Source of the DNA: Austropuccinia psidii
Lineage: Eukaryota; Basidiomycota; Pucciniomycetes; Pucciniales; Sphaerophragmiaceae
Direction: 5' to 3'
Assembly: GCA_023105745.1 (NCBI GenBank)
Contig: JALGQZ010000009.1
Coordinates: 34,586,409 to 34,650,408 of the forward strand
DNA length: 64,000 nt
Part shown: positions 37,747 through 49,792 of the stretch, one piece after another
How positions within the stretch are numbered: position 1 is the stretch's first letter
How the letters are laid out: every line of letters starts with the position of its first letter
Notes under the pieces: generated by a model
Databases searched by the model: none
Told to the model about the DNA's origin: nothing
The model's input: the letters and a program-made list of their open reading frames with translations, nothing else
Program-made: the position numbers and the translations under genes

Positions 37747-38200
37747 GCGGGGGGTTTGACTTCACCAAATCATCCATAAAAGGACTCCGCCTGAGCGGGA
37801 TTGTCGTTTTGCAGGTGACACTGGTAGGACCCGCCGCACAATACCCCGTGTGCGTGTGCGGGTGCGGGTGCGCTTGCGTGTGCATTGGCGTTTGCGGGTG
37901 CGGGTGCATTGGCGTGTGCGGGTGCGGGTGCATTGGCGCGTGCGGGTGCGGGTGCGCAAGGGTCGCTTCCCCTTCCTGCATGATGATGGCGCCGTTAGAA
38001 ATTTTGGCGGGGGGTTTGACTTCACCAGGTCGTCCATGAAAGGACTCCGCCTGAGCGGGATTGTCGTTTTTCAGGTGACACTGGTAGAGCCCGCCGCACA
38101 ATACCGCGTGTGTGGGTGCGGGTGCGCTTGCGTGTGCATTGGCGTGTGTGCAAGGGCCGCTTCCCCTTCCAACATGATGATGGCGCAGTTAGAAATTTTG
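37747..38200. repeat. Tandem duplication with a GTGCGG array, left end
   Basis: Unit 1 (37747-38006) and unit 2 (38007-38200) both start GCGGGGGGTTTGACTTCACC and end GTTAGAAATTTTG. Each contains a run of GTGCGG/GTGCGT words, longer in unit 1. The strand asymmetry (G-rich on plus) could favour G-quadruplex or R-loop structures. The Arg- and Cys-rich ORFs across it are by-products of the repeat. Confidence 0.8.
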
Positions 38201-38409
38201 GATGCTGTGAAAGGTGAGTGTGTGGGTCATTTGATCATTGAACTTGGCTTATTCACACTGTACCCAATGTCAAAATAGTAAGTTCTTTGTGGCAATGTGA
38301 AATAATGGGCTTTGCTTGTCACAATGGCATGTCTCTGTCACTAAATTTTGAGGCAGTTATTTCACTAGCAAAATTGCTAATGAATCTGAGATATTTGCAT
38401 TTCTGTAGA

Positions 38410-41400
38410 CTAAATTTCATGAAATAACAGCTTTATCATTACAAGCAGTCCACATGACACAACTTTGTTATCATACAATCCACAGTTACCTTCTATTTCT
38501 TCTTCAGATATAATCAAGTGTCCATCATCAAAACCAAAAGCTTTATAAATATTCAGATGCGGCCAATCTGGTAAGAAATTCACATCAATCTTCAAAGTTT
38601 TTAAGATCAGAAAGTTATTGTTCAGTATGCTAGATGGCTCAGAGACTTTAAAAATGCTATTAATAATACCAAAGCGTCGTGAGTTGCCCCTCAGAAAACA
38701 TATCACACTGTTGCTGACATTTTTGGATTCAGTTGAAAATATATTGTTCCCAATATTAATGTTTGAAACTGGAAAATACCGAGGTGAGACAATCCTTGAA
38801 GTGAGATGACTTGTGGATTGCACGGTAGTGTCTAAGCTGATCCAATCAACTATTTCCCTTGTTGCATGAAAATTCTGTAAGTACTCAACCAGGCAATCAT
38901 AATTTTCTTGGTCATGGCGGGATGGTTTGTTATATTTATGGTCATTGAACAGGGCAGGTGGCTGTGATTCGAAAAGCTGTTTTATTTCACATGGCACGGA
39001 TGGGGATTTCAGGAGAACGGAAAGGTTGGAACATCGACAGATATGTTGAAGTAAGGTTTTATCTATATCATCTATTTAGAGTTGCAAGAAGTTAATCTTA
39101 TTCAGTTCAGGTGTTTAATCAATGTGAATATATTGATCTTATTAATTGACGTACATATTTTGTTATTTGTTGGCATTTTTGCAAATACTCCAATCAAGCG
39201 CTCATAACCCCATGTGGCTGAGGCTTGTGCTGGGCCCCAACGTTGGAAGAGTTCGGGAATATGGTCAGCAAAATGATGATTTGGTTTAATTTTCTGTTTT
39301 GGGAACAGGAGTTGATTGGAAAGGCGGAATTTTTTCCAATGTTCAGCAAATGCAGTCGCATCTCCTATTGAAACAGTCCAACTTGTGGCAATGTTGATAG
39401 CACTAATCAAATGGAATGCATTCTTGGTTAGTTCATTTCCAAGTTCTTCTGACTGACCCATTTGCCTTTGAATGTTGGCGGATTGGTGTACATCTAATGA
39501 CATCTGTTGACTGAGCATTAAAAATGGAATATAGACCTTATATAAGAGAGCCCATTCAGCGGCTTTTAAGCTACCATGAGAGGGGGAAACCATGTTGCGA
39601 GGTACTCTTGTCCATGATGAGGGAATTATTGTCTCAGATATGATTTGTCGGAGATGCTCCACAGCCTCGCCCTTGATCTGGTGATCACTCAGTGCAGTGA
39701 TATCCAATTCAGAGGGGATTTCAGAAGTGGGGATGTAATCGGCATCAAATGAAAGAATCTCCGCAGAACCACTAGATGGATGTTCTGTGTTAGGGGTGGG
39801 CATTGGGAAGTAGTTTTTTCGGGTGGAAGTAGTGGGGAGTGGCTCATTTATTATTTTTGCTGCGTCTCTTCTCAGGGAGCGGGCCTCTCTCAATGTGATT
39901 TTATCAAGAGAGCTGTTGGAGGTCTTGGAATCTGAGTCTGAACTGTTGGTGTCATTGGATTTCCTGCGGGACCTGAAGTAAATTTTTGATTTCGCCTCTG
40001 GAATGCACAATTTGAAAGTTGCATGATCCTTCAAAATTCCAAGTATTAAATTATGCATTATGTCAAGATTAACCATTCTGGTGGCATCCCAATACAGAAG
40101 GTCTTCTAAAATTGAATATCGCACTCCATACTCAGAGAAAATTGCTTGTCTTTGTTGCGGGGTTGCCCGAAGCCATTTGGCAATGGTTGATTTATGATTT
40201 TGATATGAGCGTGTGTAGTGAAATTGAGGACCAATTTCATCAATTTGAGCTTTGTGAATGGTGAAAAATTACAAAAGTGGTTGCCTGAATGGGAAATAAA
40301 TCCAGTAAGCTTGCGCATGGCAACCACATCTGCAATGGCTGTGAGGATGGCAACACGGATAAAGGATCCTGATGGACCTGTTGAGGTGGGTGAAAAATGG
40401 TAACCTTGCCATAGCTCTTTGAGCTCCTTGATGAGTGGCATTAATAAATAATTCAATTGAAGGGAAGTTGGCTCCTTCGGACCAGGGATTATTCCTGCAA
40501 CATAGACATTCTCTGGCTTCAATCTTTCACTTGGGGGGAGATTAAGACAAATAAGCATGATAGGTCCAATGCTGGCCAACCGGGTGGACTTTCCATGTGC
40601 ATTAAACCAGTCCACATAAATGGAGAAGGCCAATGCACCAGGAATGGACATGAATGGGGGGTCATGGATATTTCTAGTGCCAGTGAAGCGTCTCCAGACC
40701 AATCCATCCCAGACGTCACATTTTGGGGAATCTTTGGGAGTTTGGGATTGTTGATGTTGATGCAGAATTTCCATAATTCCAGCCCGCTGGAGAAATCTGG
40801 CAAGCCAATATTTGAATGGTTGATAAATGAAATGTTTTGTTGGTATAAATTTTTGCTTCATGTTGGTGGTGTTTTGGGTATGGGCTTCAAATGAATAGAT
40901 GAATTTGCCTAATGATTGTGTGCAAGGGGGATCATGATCATTTGGGTCATTATGGCATTGACAGTGGGGTTGGTCAGTTGTGACTGATTCAGTAAGGCCA
41001 TTAAGAGAGAAACATTGAGGACAACATATATAGTTTTGAATCACTGGCTCCAATTGGAGATGTTCAAATATGGTACTCAGATCTTGAGGTATATGGAATG
41101 CAGCAATGGGGGGACCACCGGAGCTTGAGATGCTGGACTTGATCAGCAGGTTTAGGGAGGGGTGCAGAATGCGTGAAGCCCTGCGGGGTATATTATACCT
41201 TAATGATAGAATGGCGAAATTATCATTCCTAGGTCTTGTGGGGGAAGGGTTTGACTGCCACTATATGGTTTCTGTGCAGTTGAATTGAGACCCGCTGGAG
41301 TTGGGAAAGTGCTTTGGGTCAAACGTGAATAATCAGCTGGGAAGATTTGATCCAATAGAAGTTGTGGGCACTCAGATCCTGATGCAGAAGTAGGGATGTT

Positions 41401-41568
41401 TGGAAGAGATTTGGGTGCAATGGTTGATTTGAGCTTTATAATGTGCTGTTTATATTGGAAAGGTGTGAAGGCAACTCCAGGCCTATCACCCTCAGGGGAA
41501 GAGTGTGTTTGAGTTGAGCAGTGTTGACACATGCATATACGCATTGAGGAATAGCGGCGGGTTGTCAT
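38410..41568 (-). pseudogene. Plavaka-like transposase, two frameshifts
   Basis: The start at 41568 encodes an N-terminal Cys cluster (CMCQHC) and FTPFQYKQH. The core follows, with CCPQCFSLNG...HCQCHNDP, WLARFLQRAGI, DGLVWRRF, IYVDWFNAHG and, after a second shift, YGVRYSILEDLLYWDATRMVNLDIMHNLILGILKDH. A C-terminal part has NHHFADHIPELFQRWGPA and YERLIGVFAKMPTNNKI. An 83-nt intron (39154-39072) joins TNNKI to YDIDKTLLQHICRCS. The frame is lost near 41220 and near 40258, each reparable in principle as a one-base loss. The segments are those of Plavaka transposases of basidiomycetes (CMC superfamily, RNase H-fold nuclease). It would cut and join the element's own ends. This copy is probably inactive, so mobility would need a transposase in trans. 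Confidence 0.85.
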
Positions 41569-42529
41569 TGTTGCAGGAATTGGGAGTACGGTTGGTTTGT
41601 GTATAAATATCTATGGCTGATGTGAAAGTGTTTAGGAGTGTTATTAATTGGCAAAAAAATTGAGTGAGTATTTATGAAGGGGGAGATGATTTGAGCCATC
41701 TGAGAATTTTATCCCATTTGTAATGGTGCGTGAGCTGCAGCTGATGGAGTGTAACATGTCTCATCTGGATGGAGGAATTGGTTAGGAGTTTAATTGGGTA
41801 AAATGCCATGCTGCTCAATGCTCATACATATACTATTTTATTTACACATGGCAATACTGCGGTTTTGACCCTTGAGGGGTGTTCCAATAGGGATGTGTCA
41901 CCATTGATTTGAGGGGATTGACATTCAAACCATGTACGCTGGCACGCCATCGTACATGGCTTGAACCTTATTACAGACATAACGATATAACTCTATTACA
42001 TAAAAGGTTGGAGTGTACCTAAAGTCTTGGTATTTGGTTTGAGTGCAGCAGGCTTTTAATCGGTTGGAGTGTGATTTGGATTGTTTTGCCTTTCTTGTAA
42101 AGGTGATGTCTCTTTTGTGGGTAAATCTTTCATGAATATACCCCTTTACAGATGTACAATGCTGTGGAATTTCAATGCATATATTGGCAGTTTGGATAAT
42201 TCACAAAATGTGACAATGGGGAGGCAGAAATGTTACCAAATACGATTACTTATGGATGATGGGTCCCCTTTGAGATCAAGGAAATATTACATTATATGGT
42301 GGTAGGCCGTGCCGGGTGGTTTCCGATAGAAGCGGAGGAGCTCAAGAGGAGGCAGGGAGGATTCTCCTAAAAAGAGGCTTATTGGACTTTCACGCAACAC
42401 TTAGTTCCAACTATTCATAGAATTTCTCTATTCTAAATTTGAAAAGATTTCATCTCATATCACTCTATTTTATCATAATACTGAGGTGTTTTATCTAGTT
42501 AAAAATATTACTGTACTTTTTCGGCCCTT
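41569..42529. promoter_or_regulatory. Divergent spacer between transposase and 623-aa gene, with hairpin
   Basis: 960 bp between divergently read genes, so it should hold both promoters. The only structured signal is the 14-bp inverted repeat at 41930-41959. No ORF worth calling. Confidence 0.5.
41930..41959. repeat. Hairpin palindrome 1 (CCATGTACG...CGTACATGG)
   Basis: 14-bp arms with one mismatch and a 2-nt loop. It shares the TGTACGNTGGC arm with the palindromes at 52745-52770 and 54659-54682. Confidence 0.85.
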
Positions 42530-44591
42530 ATGTCATCTTTCAAGTCACATAAAGCCCGTTCAGGTTCTGTTCATGACTCAAATAGTGAATCTAGCATAGA
42601 ATATGTTCAAACACAGTCACCATTGAGCCCCAACATTCCTCTCACAACCCCTATCGCATCCTCAATGAATGTATCAGGTCTTAACATTGATGTGGGCAAT
42701 CCAAAGGCTCCAACTTCAAGCACTTGGTCGATCCCAAATATTTCCGTCACTCCAATTCCCCCGAATCCCACTAATACACAAATGCATGTGTCTGAGGGGC
42801 CGGAAGGCACACCTCAAATCTCATCACACGCTAATCCCCAATCAAAATATCCATGTGAGTTCCTCCTTAATCCCGGTCGGAATCCAGTCGCATCCCAGGA
42901 TCTCTTTGGCCAAAGTAAACAGCCAACCCTCAATATTCCATCAGGATCTCAGGTTCATGTGATTCATGAAAGGCACGTGGATGGGGGACGACGAAAAAGA
43001 CCATTGGAGAATGTAATTTGGAGTGGTCTGTCGGAGGGAAATCCAGGATTGACGCTTCATCAAAGTAAGTCATTTTAATTTCGGTGTATAACCTTTTTCA
43101 CAATTTGATATGTTTGTTTCATGGGTTAGATAAGGCACCTAAAGGCAAGTCAGTCCAATCTCAGGAGCCAATTGAAGATTGTGAGTATGAACAGTCTTCA
43201 TTCATTTTTTGATGTGTTAACTGATGATGTGCATGGCAGGTGATGAACTGTATGCATCTTCACCTCTGGTCCATAAAGAGAAAGTCACTGGACGTCATCA
43301 TCCATATTCCTCCAAACCAAGAACAGCTCATGCCAGTTCATCAAGAGAAAAAATGGTGGATGATGAGGATGAGAACATGTCTCCGACTCAAATCGAAACA
43401 AATGATGAAGCAAGGAGTGACAATTTCACGGCGCATGATCATGGCACTCACTCAAATAATGAGTTCACCCATCCTCAAATGCCCCTTGCCCAGAGTATGC
43501 TTGAACAATCCGAGGTCAGACAGCAAAGGAACCAGGCTCGTAAAGCTCACAATGTGGCGAAACGTGCAAGCCAGAAGGAGCAACAAAAATGGCTGAAAGC
43601 AGAACTTCCAGAGAATGTCCATGGAATAAGATCAGCAGTACACGCACATTGCCTGTTCCTACTCAAAGTTAGGGATAAGGATTTTTCCTCACTACCAGCA
43701 CCACCAAGCACAGAAGAGCGTGAGATTGCAATTCAAGTGGCTGGTCATCTCGGATATGTCCCCAAGGATGTTTTCAATGAGCAATCAACACAGGTTCAGT
43801 CTCAGGGTTTCCAAAGCTACTGCGAAAATGAGCTCCACAAGCTAGGACTAAAGCGATTCACTTGGGACTGGGAGAGCTCATGGCAACATCCGTTCAATGA
43901 GCTGATGTCTATGGTGTTTTACCGTACATTCCGTCTTGCACTGGTCAGCACCGAGTATCATCATTACTGTTGGAACAAGGATCATAATAACTATGGGGTT
44001 GTAGCGGCTTTAATGGAGCAATATTTCACTTATTTGAAAAGAGAATGGAAGTCTATTCAAAAGGATGCCGAGTATTTGGTTAAAAAGAAGGAGAATCAAA
44101 AGCTCACAAAGATTCGTCAAAGGGTTAGTTAATGTCTCTCTTCTTCATTGTGAGAAAAGACTGATCATGATCTACTTCATTATGTGCAGACCTGTGAGCG
44201 CTGTCGTGAATGGTGTGATACGGCTAAATTTCCCATTCTAGCATCACAATTCAATGACCCTCGAGTATGTTCAGATACTGAGGAGGTACTGGAAAATGGC
44301 CGTCAAGTTTACCGCAAAGTGGGATTACGCTGGCGCTCCCAGTTATTTCATGCATTGGTATTAAAAATGGATCGAGACATAGAGTTTTGTAATTGCATTA
44401 AAAAAAAGGGTAAAAAAACTATTGATAGATTGCCAGAATTACAATCGACAGATGATGGTGATATTCCAGAAGGCTTATCATTTCAGGTATTTGATCAAGA
44501 TTGGCTCAAAGGCTGTAGTAAGATGCAAACTAGCGCCCTCAAGATACTTGACATGCCAGTTATTAGGCCGAATGGTGATGCTCTGCAATAA
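42530..44591 (+). CDS. Cargo protein of unknown function, 623 aa, four exons
   Basis: Exons 42530-43064, 43130-43180, 43240-44123 and 44190-44591, with introns of 65, 59 and 66 nt carrying GTAAGT, GTGAGT and GTTAGT donors and TAG or CAG acceptors. The frame is continuous through all junctions. The first ~250 residues are Ser/Pro/Asn-rich and look disordered. A basic stretch follows (QQRNQARKAHNVAKRASQKEQQKW), then a folded-looking half with HYCWNKDHNNYGVVAALMEQYF and REWKSIQKDAEYLVKKKENQ. A Cys-rich motif CERCREWCDTAKFP precedes WRSQLFHALVLKMDR. I do not recognise a domain. The four Cys (CxxCxxxC...) could bind metal. No stops or shifts, so the gene may be expressed. Its position next to the transposase suggests an accessory role; this is inference. 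Confidence 0.75.
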
Positions 44592-44926
44592 CTTAGTAAT
44601 ATAAATGTATAGCACCGTTACAAATTAACATGTTGTGAATTATTTCTGCAGGTGTAATACAATCTGAGTATTAATCCTTAAAGATGCAACTTGCTAAATA
44701 TGTCAGAATATAGACAATATGAGTTGGACTGTATCACCGTCTCCCTTAGAAATAATACTCTATTGCTCATTTTCATTGAGAAAATATTGAAGGAGTTCGA
44801 TCCAACTCATGGGGTTCATAATTGTGGACCTATGCCAGGGTAAACAAGAGTTATCAACTTGGTCAAACACAAATTATATAATATCAGTAAGGCTCACGCA
44901 GTTAATGATTTTTTCTTTTCTTGGAC
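44592..44926. other. Convergent spacer, nothing seen
   Basis: 335 bp between the 3' ends of the 623-aa gene and the SNF2 gene. It should hold both polyadenylation regions. No repeat or ORF of note. Confidence 0.5.
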
Positions 44927-47327
44927 CTATTGGTGTTTGGAAAATGGCATTTCCATAAGGAAGGATTTTAGAATAGCAATACAATTAGGGTCAAAGATGA
45001 TCTTGAAAGGTACCTTCCGCATGTTGACCTCAACTGAATGAGGAGTTATATAGTGGATGACCTTTAAAGGTTGTTGTTGGCCAATACGATGGAGTCTATC
45101 AACAGCCTGAGCCTCAATGTCTGGGTTCCAATTGGGCTCCTGGAAATGTGGATGTCAGGGGCCGCAAATCAGGGCAGAATTTTGGGGGTCCCCTCACCAT
45201 TAAATAGACCGTATTAGCACAAGTTATATTGAGGCCAGTTCCAGCTGCGGCAATGGATGCAATCAGTACTTCACATTCAGGATTATTGAAGAAAGTATCC
45301 AGTGCCTTCTCCTGTGCTCGTGCTGTAATTGTTCCATCAATTCGTGCTGAAAGGATAGAGTGATTGGCAAGGGCAATACCAATTCTACAATATGAAAAAG
45401 TCAGATGGATTCAATCGGTAATGGATGCATATTAGAATTAACGCACAAATCTAGAAATTGGGTCCATTGGGAGTAAACCACCGATTTGGTTGGACCACAC
45501 CTTGTTTGTTTGTTCTTCATTAAGCTTTGTAGGAGGTGTGCAATTTTACTACTCATCATGCATGTTTCGACATCCACAAGAGTTCGTGTGATTGTTGGCG
45601 ATTTATCCTGAGTGCTCCTGCCCTCGGGGTCTTCCAAATCCGCCTCCGCAATTGTGTTAAGCATGATGTGATGGTTACAACATATTCGCAGCTTATTAAT
45701 ATTTCTGAAAAATTCTCCTGGTCCTTTGCTTTTGGATGATAGGAATTCTTCATATAATATGGAATATTCTTGCTGCATGGTCGGGTTGAGTGGGAGCAGC
45801 TCATAATGATGGCTAATAGTGGGGAGGGATTCGAGATGTGTGGTTTTGGTGCGGCGCAAACTTAAATGCCGCAATGCCAAATGCAAGATATCATTGCAAC
45901 CTTTGGAAAGACTACTCAGGATGAATGGTGACCAGTTATCTTGATCGGCGCTCTGGGGTTGAGTGATGAATGATATTATGCCCAAAAGGTCATAAATGGT
46001 GTTGTGAATAGGTGTGCCCGTTAAAAATATTCGACGGGATGAAAGGAGGCTAGTAATGGCACGGTGAGTGGCAGTGTATTGAGAGCGAATATAGCTATAA
46101 GAGGGGGAAAGGGATATTGGATATAAAAGGTAATTTGAATCATTTAAGCTCAGCCACTCACTGTGCTTCATCCAAGATTATACGATGCCAATTGATTTGA
46201 AAAATGAATGATGTAGAGGGATTGGTTTGCTTAAATTCTTGGGTGATAGTATTGTAAGAAGTGATGATGATATCATATTTTAAGATGTCGTCTTTGGATA
46301 ATGAGTGACGAGTGGGACCATGGTAGATTTTGGAATGCAGCGCTCCAGCCTGAGCATGCTTGGATATTTCTGATTGCCAGTTGGTAATTAAGCAAGGGGG
46401 GCAGATGATCATGGTGGGCGTGGAGCGATGGGGGTTTGCAATCATCCGCTCTTTGGAGGTACCAATTAGAGCAATGGCCTGAATGGTTTTACCTAATCCC
46501 ATATCATCCGCGAGCAGTCCCCCAAGAGGGGTATTGGTCGAAAGGGATTCAAATGAGCTAACAACCCTGTTTGTAATGATGTGCCTGGCATTGAAAGTGG
46601 ATCCTGGGGGTGAGGTGGCCCAAAGGTTACAGGCTGATTGGCCATTGGGGATTTCTCGATCCCAGAGAAAAGCTAGTCCGGTCTTTTGATGAGGGAGGAG
46701 GGGGGTTTGAATAATGGCCTGGGGCGGGGTCATCATGGGGAGGTCTGATCCACTGGGTAATTGTATCAGTTTCTGCTTGGAAACCAATGATGAAACAGCA
46801 GGATATGAAACTGGCGTCGAGCTTGAAGCGGGAAATGTCGGAGTGAAGAGTTGACATTGACTATGAGTATCACAGTCATATTCTTTGGGCATTTTAAGCT
46901 TGAAATCTTGTGTTCGAAAGCTTTCCATTATGAATGAAATGTTTGGATACCTTTTGAAGAACATCAATGCTAGATTGGGTTTCTGAGATGAGGAGGGATC
47001 ATTTGCATCAGTCATAAATACTCCCTCAATGAATAATATTTGAGAAGGATTGGATTGGCAATTTTCAATCCATGCGCCACCAGGACCACAGTGCATGAAC
47101 GTTTTTGGTGCCCCAAGGAATGGTATCAACGTTTTGGAAAGGGTTCCAGGTAGAGAGCCAATAGCATGCTGGTGATTGGGGAGATAAACAAATATGTTGT
47201 GTTGATTGTGCCATATGATAATCCAAGAGGCTAAGTGGGAATCCTCAGGATTTAAGGCTATATCACTATTTATTTGAATACAAATATTAATCATCCCAAT
47301 GCAAAGTGGTTGTGAAGGGGTTGACAT
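44927..47327 (-). CDS. SNF2-family DNA-dependent ATPase/helicase-like cargo protein, 737 aa
   Basis: Exons 47327-46162, 46094-45447, 45384-45198 and 45139-44927, with introns of 67, 62 and 58 nt; all joins keep frame. About 200 variable N-terminal residues are followed by the ATPase core: LLPHQKTGLAFLW (~210), Walker A DDMGLGKT (~274-281), DEAH (386-389, split by intron 1), LTGTP (413-417). The C-terminal helicase domain has VVYSQWTQFLD, IAAAGTGLN and QAVDRLHRIGQ (678-688, arginine finger). All key motifs are present. It most resembles the Rad5/HLTF-like SNF2 branch, but I see no RING or HIRAN. Such proteins use ATP to move along DNA and displace nucleosomes or DNA-bound proteins. The last ~45 residues could be altered by one more intron (a GTACCT lies near the end). 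Confidence 0.9.
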
Positions 47328-47692
47328 GATGGCTATTTGAAATTATTCGGGGACAGTTGGAAATTATATGATCGGGAGGGGTTAGCTAAAGGGAATGAAG
47401 AGGAATAAGCGCAGGTGGGAAACTTATATGAGTGGCAGCCACAGGCCAAAAGGGGGATGACCTGTGGTTACGTGCATGGTCTTGATGGGGGTGGGCCTCT
47501 TGGGCTGATAATTTTCATATCCAATTTGGGGCATATATCAAGGCAAGGTGGCCAAAATGTGGGTGCACCGATATGACTGCTGGATCTGCAGCAAGGTACA
47601 AATCCTTTGGTGGAACAAGGTTGACATTAGCATATCCGAAATTGGGTGGGTTGTAGCAACTTATTGTGGAGGGCATATTAGACGCATGCAGT

Positions 47693-47720
47693 CATGTTCG
47701 CTGGTGTGACAGCGAACATG
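47693..47720. repeat. Hairpin palindrome 2 (CATGTTCGCTG...CAGCGAACATG)
   Basis: 11-bp perfect arms and a 6-nt loop. The arm is a TGTTCG variant of the TGTACG hairpins elsewhere in the element. Confidence 0.85.
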
Positions 47721-47830
47721 GATGCATATCTTCCCCAGGTTAATTGTTGCACAGGGACCTACTGGGCAATGTTGGCCGTTTCAAAGGGCAATCTCACTGT
47801 GGGGATGTTTGTGTGTGGGCGGGTGAGATA

Positions 47831-47854
47831 TGTTGGGTGGTGTGCCACCGAACA
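47831..47854. repeat. Hairpin palindrome 3 (TGTTGGGTGG...CCACCGAACA)
   Basis: 10-bp arms with one mismatch around TGTG. Same TGTTCG-type family as 47693-47720, about 110 bp away. Confidence 0.7.
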
Positions 47855-49047
47855 TGACTTTGGTTTTGCGTGAAGTTTTCTGATGACGGATTCCAACTGG
47901 GCTTCAGGGGGGGAAGTGTGGCATGATCAAACGGGGCACCGACCGTGAGGCATGATCCACATCTACATTCACCCCTATTGCGTTTGAGGAGGCAGTTTAT
48001 CCCCCGAGATTGGGATAACGGTCTTTGCCTCACGCGTGTACAAAACTCCGGAGAAAGAGGCCACCCACCCAAGGGAATTTCTGGCTGCAAGCCAGGTGCC
48101 ACAACTTGCGCGGGGCTAGTGAGAACGTGAAGAAAATTACCCGCGGTGGGAGATACCCACGCAAACATAACCAGCCTCAGCAATCATAGGCTGGGATTAT
48201 TCTGATGTGGATGAGGCTGAAGCAAATCCACACTGATTGGCCTCAGGTTTCCACGCACAAGCGGGTGAGCATCTGCAGTAAAGCTGACCACCCAACCAAG
48301 AAACTAGCCGGTCGGAACACTGGCAGTAAAATGTCTTCCAGGCGTGTGAAAGCTGCCTGTGTATGACCCATCGGGGGTGCGTATGAAAGCGTGTGGCTGC
48401 CCGAAAATGAACAAGCAGGGCCAGCCATTGTTGGCCCCGACAATGGCACCGGAGTGAATCCACTGTTTGTGTATTACCCAAATAATAAGTCATCCCATTA
48501 TGACCCACTTTCATTAACTCGGATTACACCCGCGTCTATGCCATTGTTAGGCAGAGCTCTGCAAAAAGGTGCACCAAAGGGATGCAGTTGAGCTATATGA
48601 CTCAATGGCTTGACGTGATTTTCATGTTACATTGCTGAACAGCTTTTGCTCTGCCCCGCAGCATACATTTACACAGGTGTACTGCGTACTACAGTGTTGG
48701 CTGTACAGATCAGGAAGGTGTTATACTACTTGAGCCTGCATGCATATAGCGAATGTGCATGCACCTTCCGATCGTTTGCATATACGTAGCTCATGTGCCA
48801 CATGCTCAGCTTCGCATCTCACCCGATTTGCACACGCAAGCTGAGCATATCATGGTCAAAAGCACCGTGTGAAAGTGCTCAGTAAAGCCATTGAATGAAC
48901 TGTTTTTGCAATAGTTCATTGGAAGGCTCAGTTTGGAGCACTTCACCAAAGCGTGTGAAATGCTGCAGCTGGCTGAAATGTCACCCGATGCTGTGCCAAA
49001 TGCTCAGATTGTGGGCATACAAAAACGACTGAGCAATGGCTCAGCAT

Positions 49048-49792
49048 GGTGCATTTGATATTTTTATATCAATAGTTCAATCACTGTGCCATTAAAATGT
49101 TCAGCCACTGAGCATTTCAATTATGACCCGAAAGCAAACCTGAGCAATGGGTCGAGGCAAGCTCACGCTGTATTCACTTGTGTTACAGCCCCCCCTTTGT
49201 TCACATACTATTACCAAGCCATACGCCTGGTAATATTGCCGCGGTCACTTGTGACCAAACGCACCGGGTGCATTTCTGCATGGGTCACTTGTGCATTCCA
49301 CCCACAATGCACATTCAAAAAGGGCCTCACGACCACCCTCCCGGGTGATGGGGTGGCTATTTAAGGAAAGAAAGGGGATTTGACTCAGCTTGACAATTTA
49401 ATAAATTGCAATACTCAGCGGTGCATTTGATATTGTTATATCAATTGTTCAATTACTGTGCAATTAAAATGTTCAGCCACTGAGCATTTCAATTATGACC
49501 CGAAAGCAAACCTGAGCAATGGGTCGAGGCAAGCTCACGCTGTATTCACTTGTCTTACAGCCCCCCCCTTTGTTCAAAGACTATCACCAGGCCATACGGC
49601 CGGTGATCTTGCCGCGGTCACTTGTGACCAAATGCACCGGGTGCATTTCTGCATGAGTCACTTGTGCATTGCACGTTGAATGCACATTCAACAAGGGCCT
49701 CACGACCACCGTCCTGGGTGATTGGGTGGCAATTTAAGGAAACAAAGGGGATTTGACTCAGATTGACAATTCAATAAATTGCAATACTCAGC
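49048..49792. repeat. Tandem duplication of a 372-bp unit
   Basis: 49048-49419 and 49420-49792 match along their whole length (each starts GGTGCATTTGATATT and ends GCAATACTCAGC) with a few percent differences. The 92- and 73-codon ORFs at the same place in each unit are products of the duplication. It lies just upstream of the Zn2Cys6 gene and may be a duplicated promoter segment. Confidence 0.88.

Larger units (their letters stand above)
47328..49047. other. Spacer upstream of the SNF2 gene; two hairpins, no gene seen
   Basis: 1.7 kb of mixed, fairly GC-rich sequence. ORFs on both strands overlap each other and have no recognisable motifs or splice structure, so I call none. It contains the hairpins at 47693-47720 and 47831-47854 and the SNF2 promoter. 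Confidence 0.5.

Noticed and set aside
37715..38278. Arg-, Cys- and His-rich ORFs over the left-end GTGCGG repeats
   Set aside because: Open frames in several phases on both strands arise from the repeat; no splice or codon signal.
47794..48591. 129-, 105- and 68-aa overlapping ORFs in the SNF2 upstream spacer
   Set aside because: They overlap on both strands, lack motifs or plausible splice sites, and look like chance frames in GC-richer DNA.
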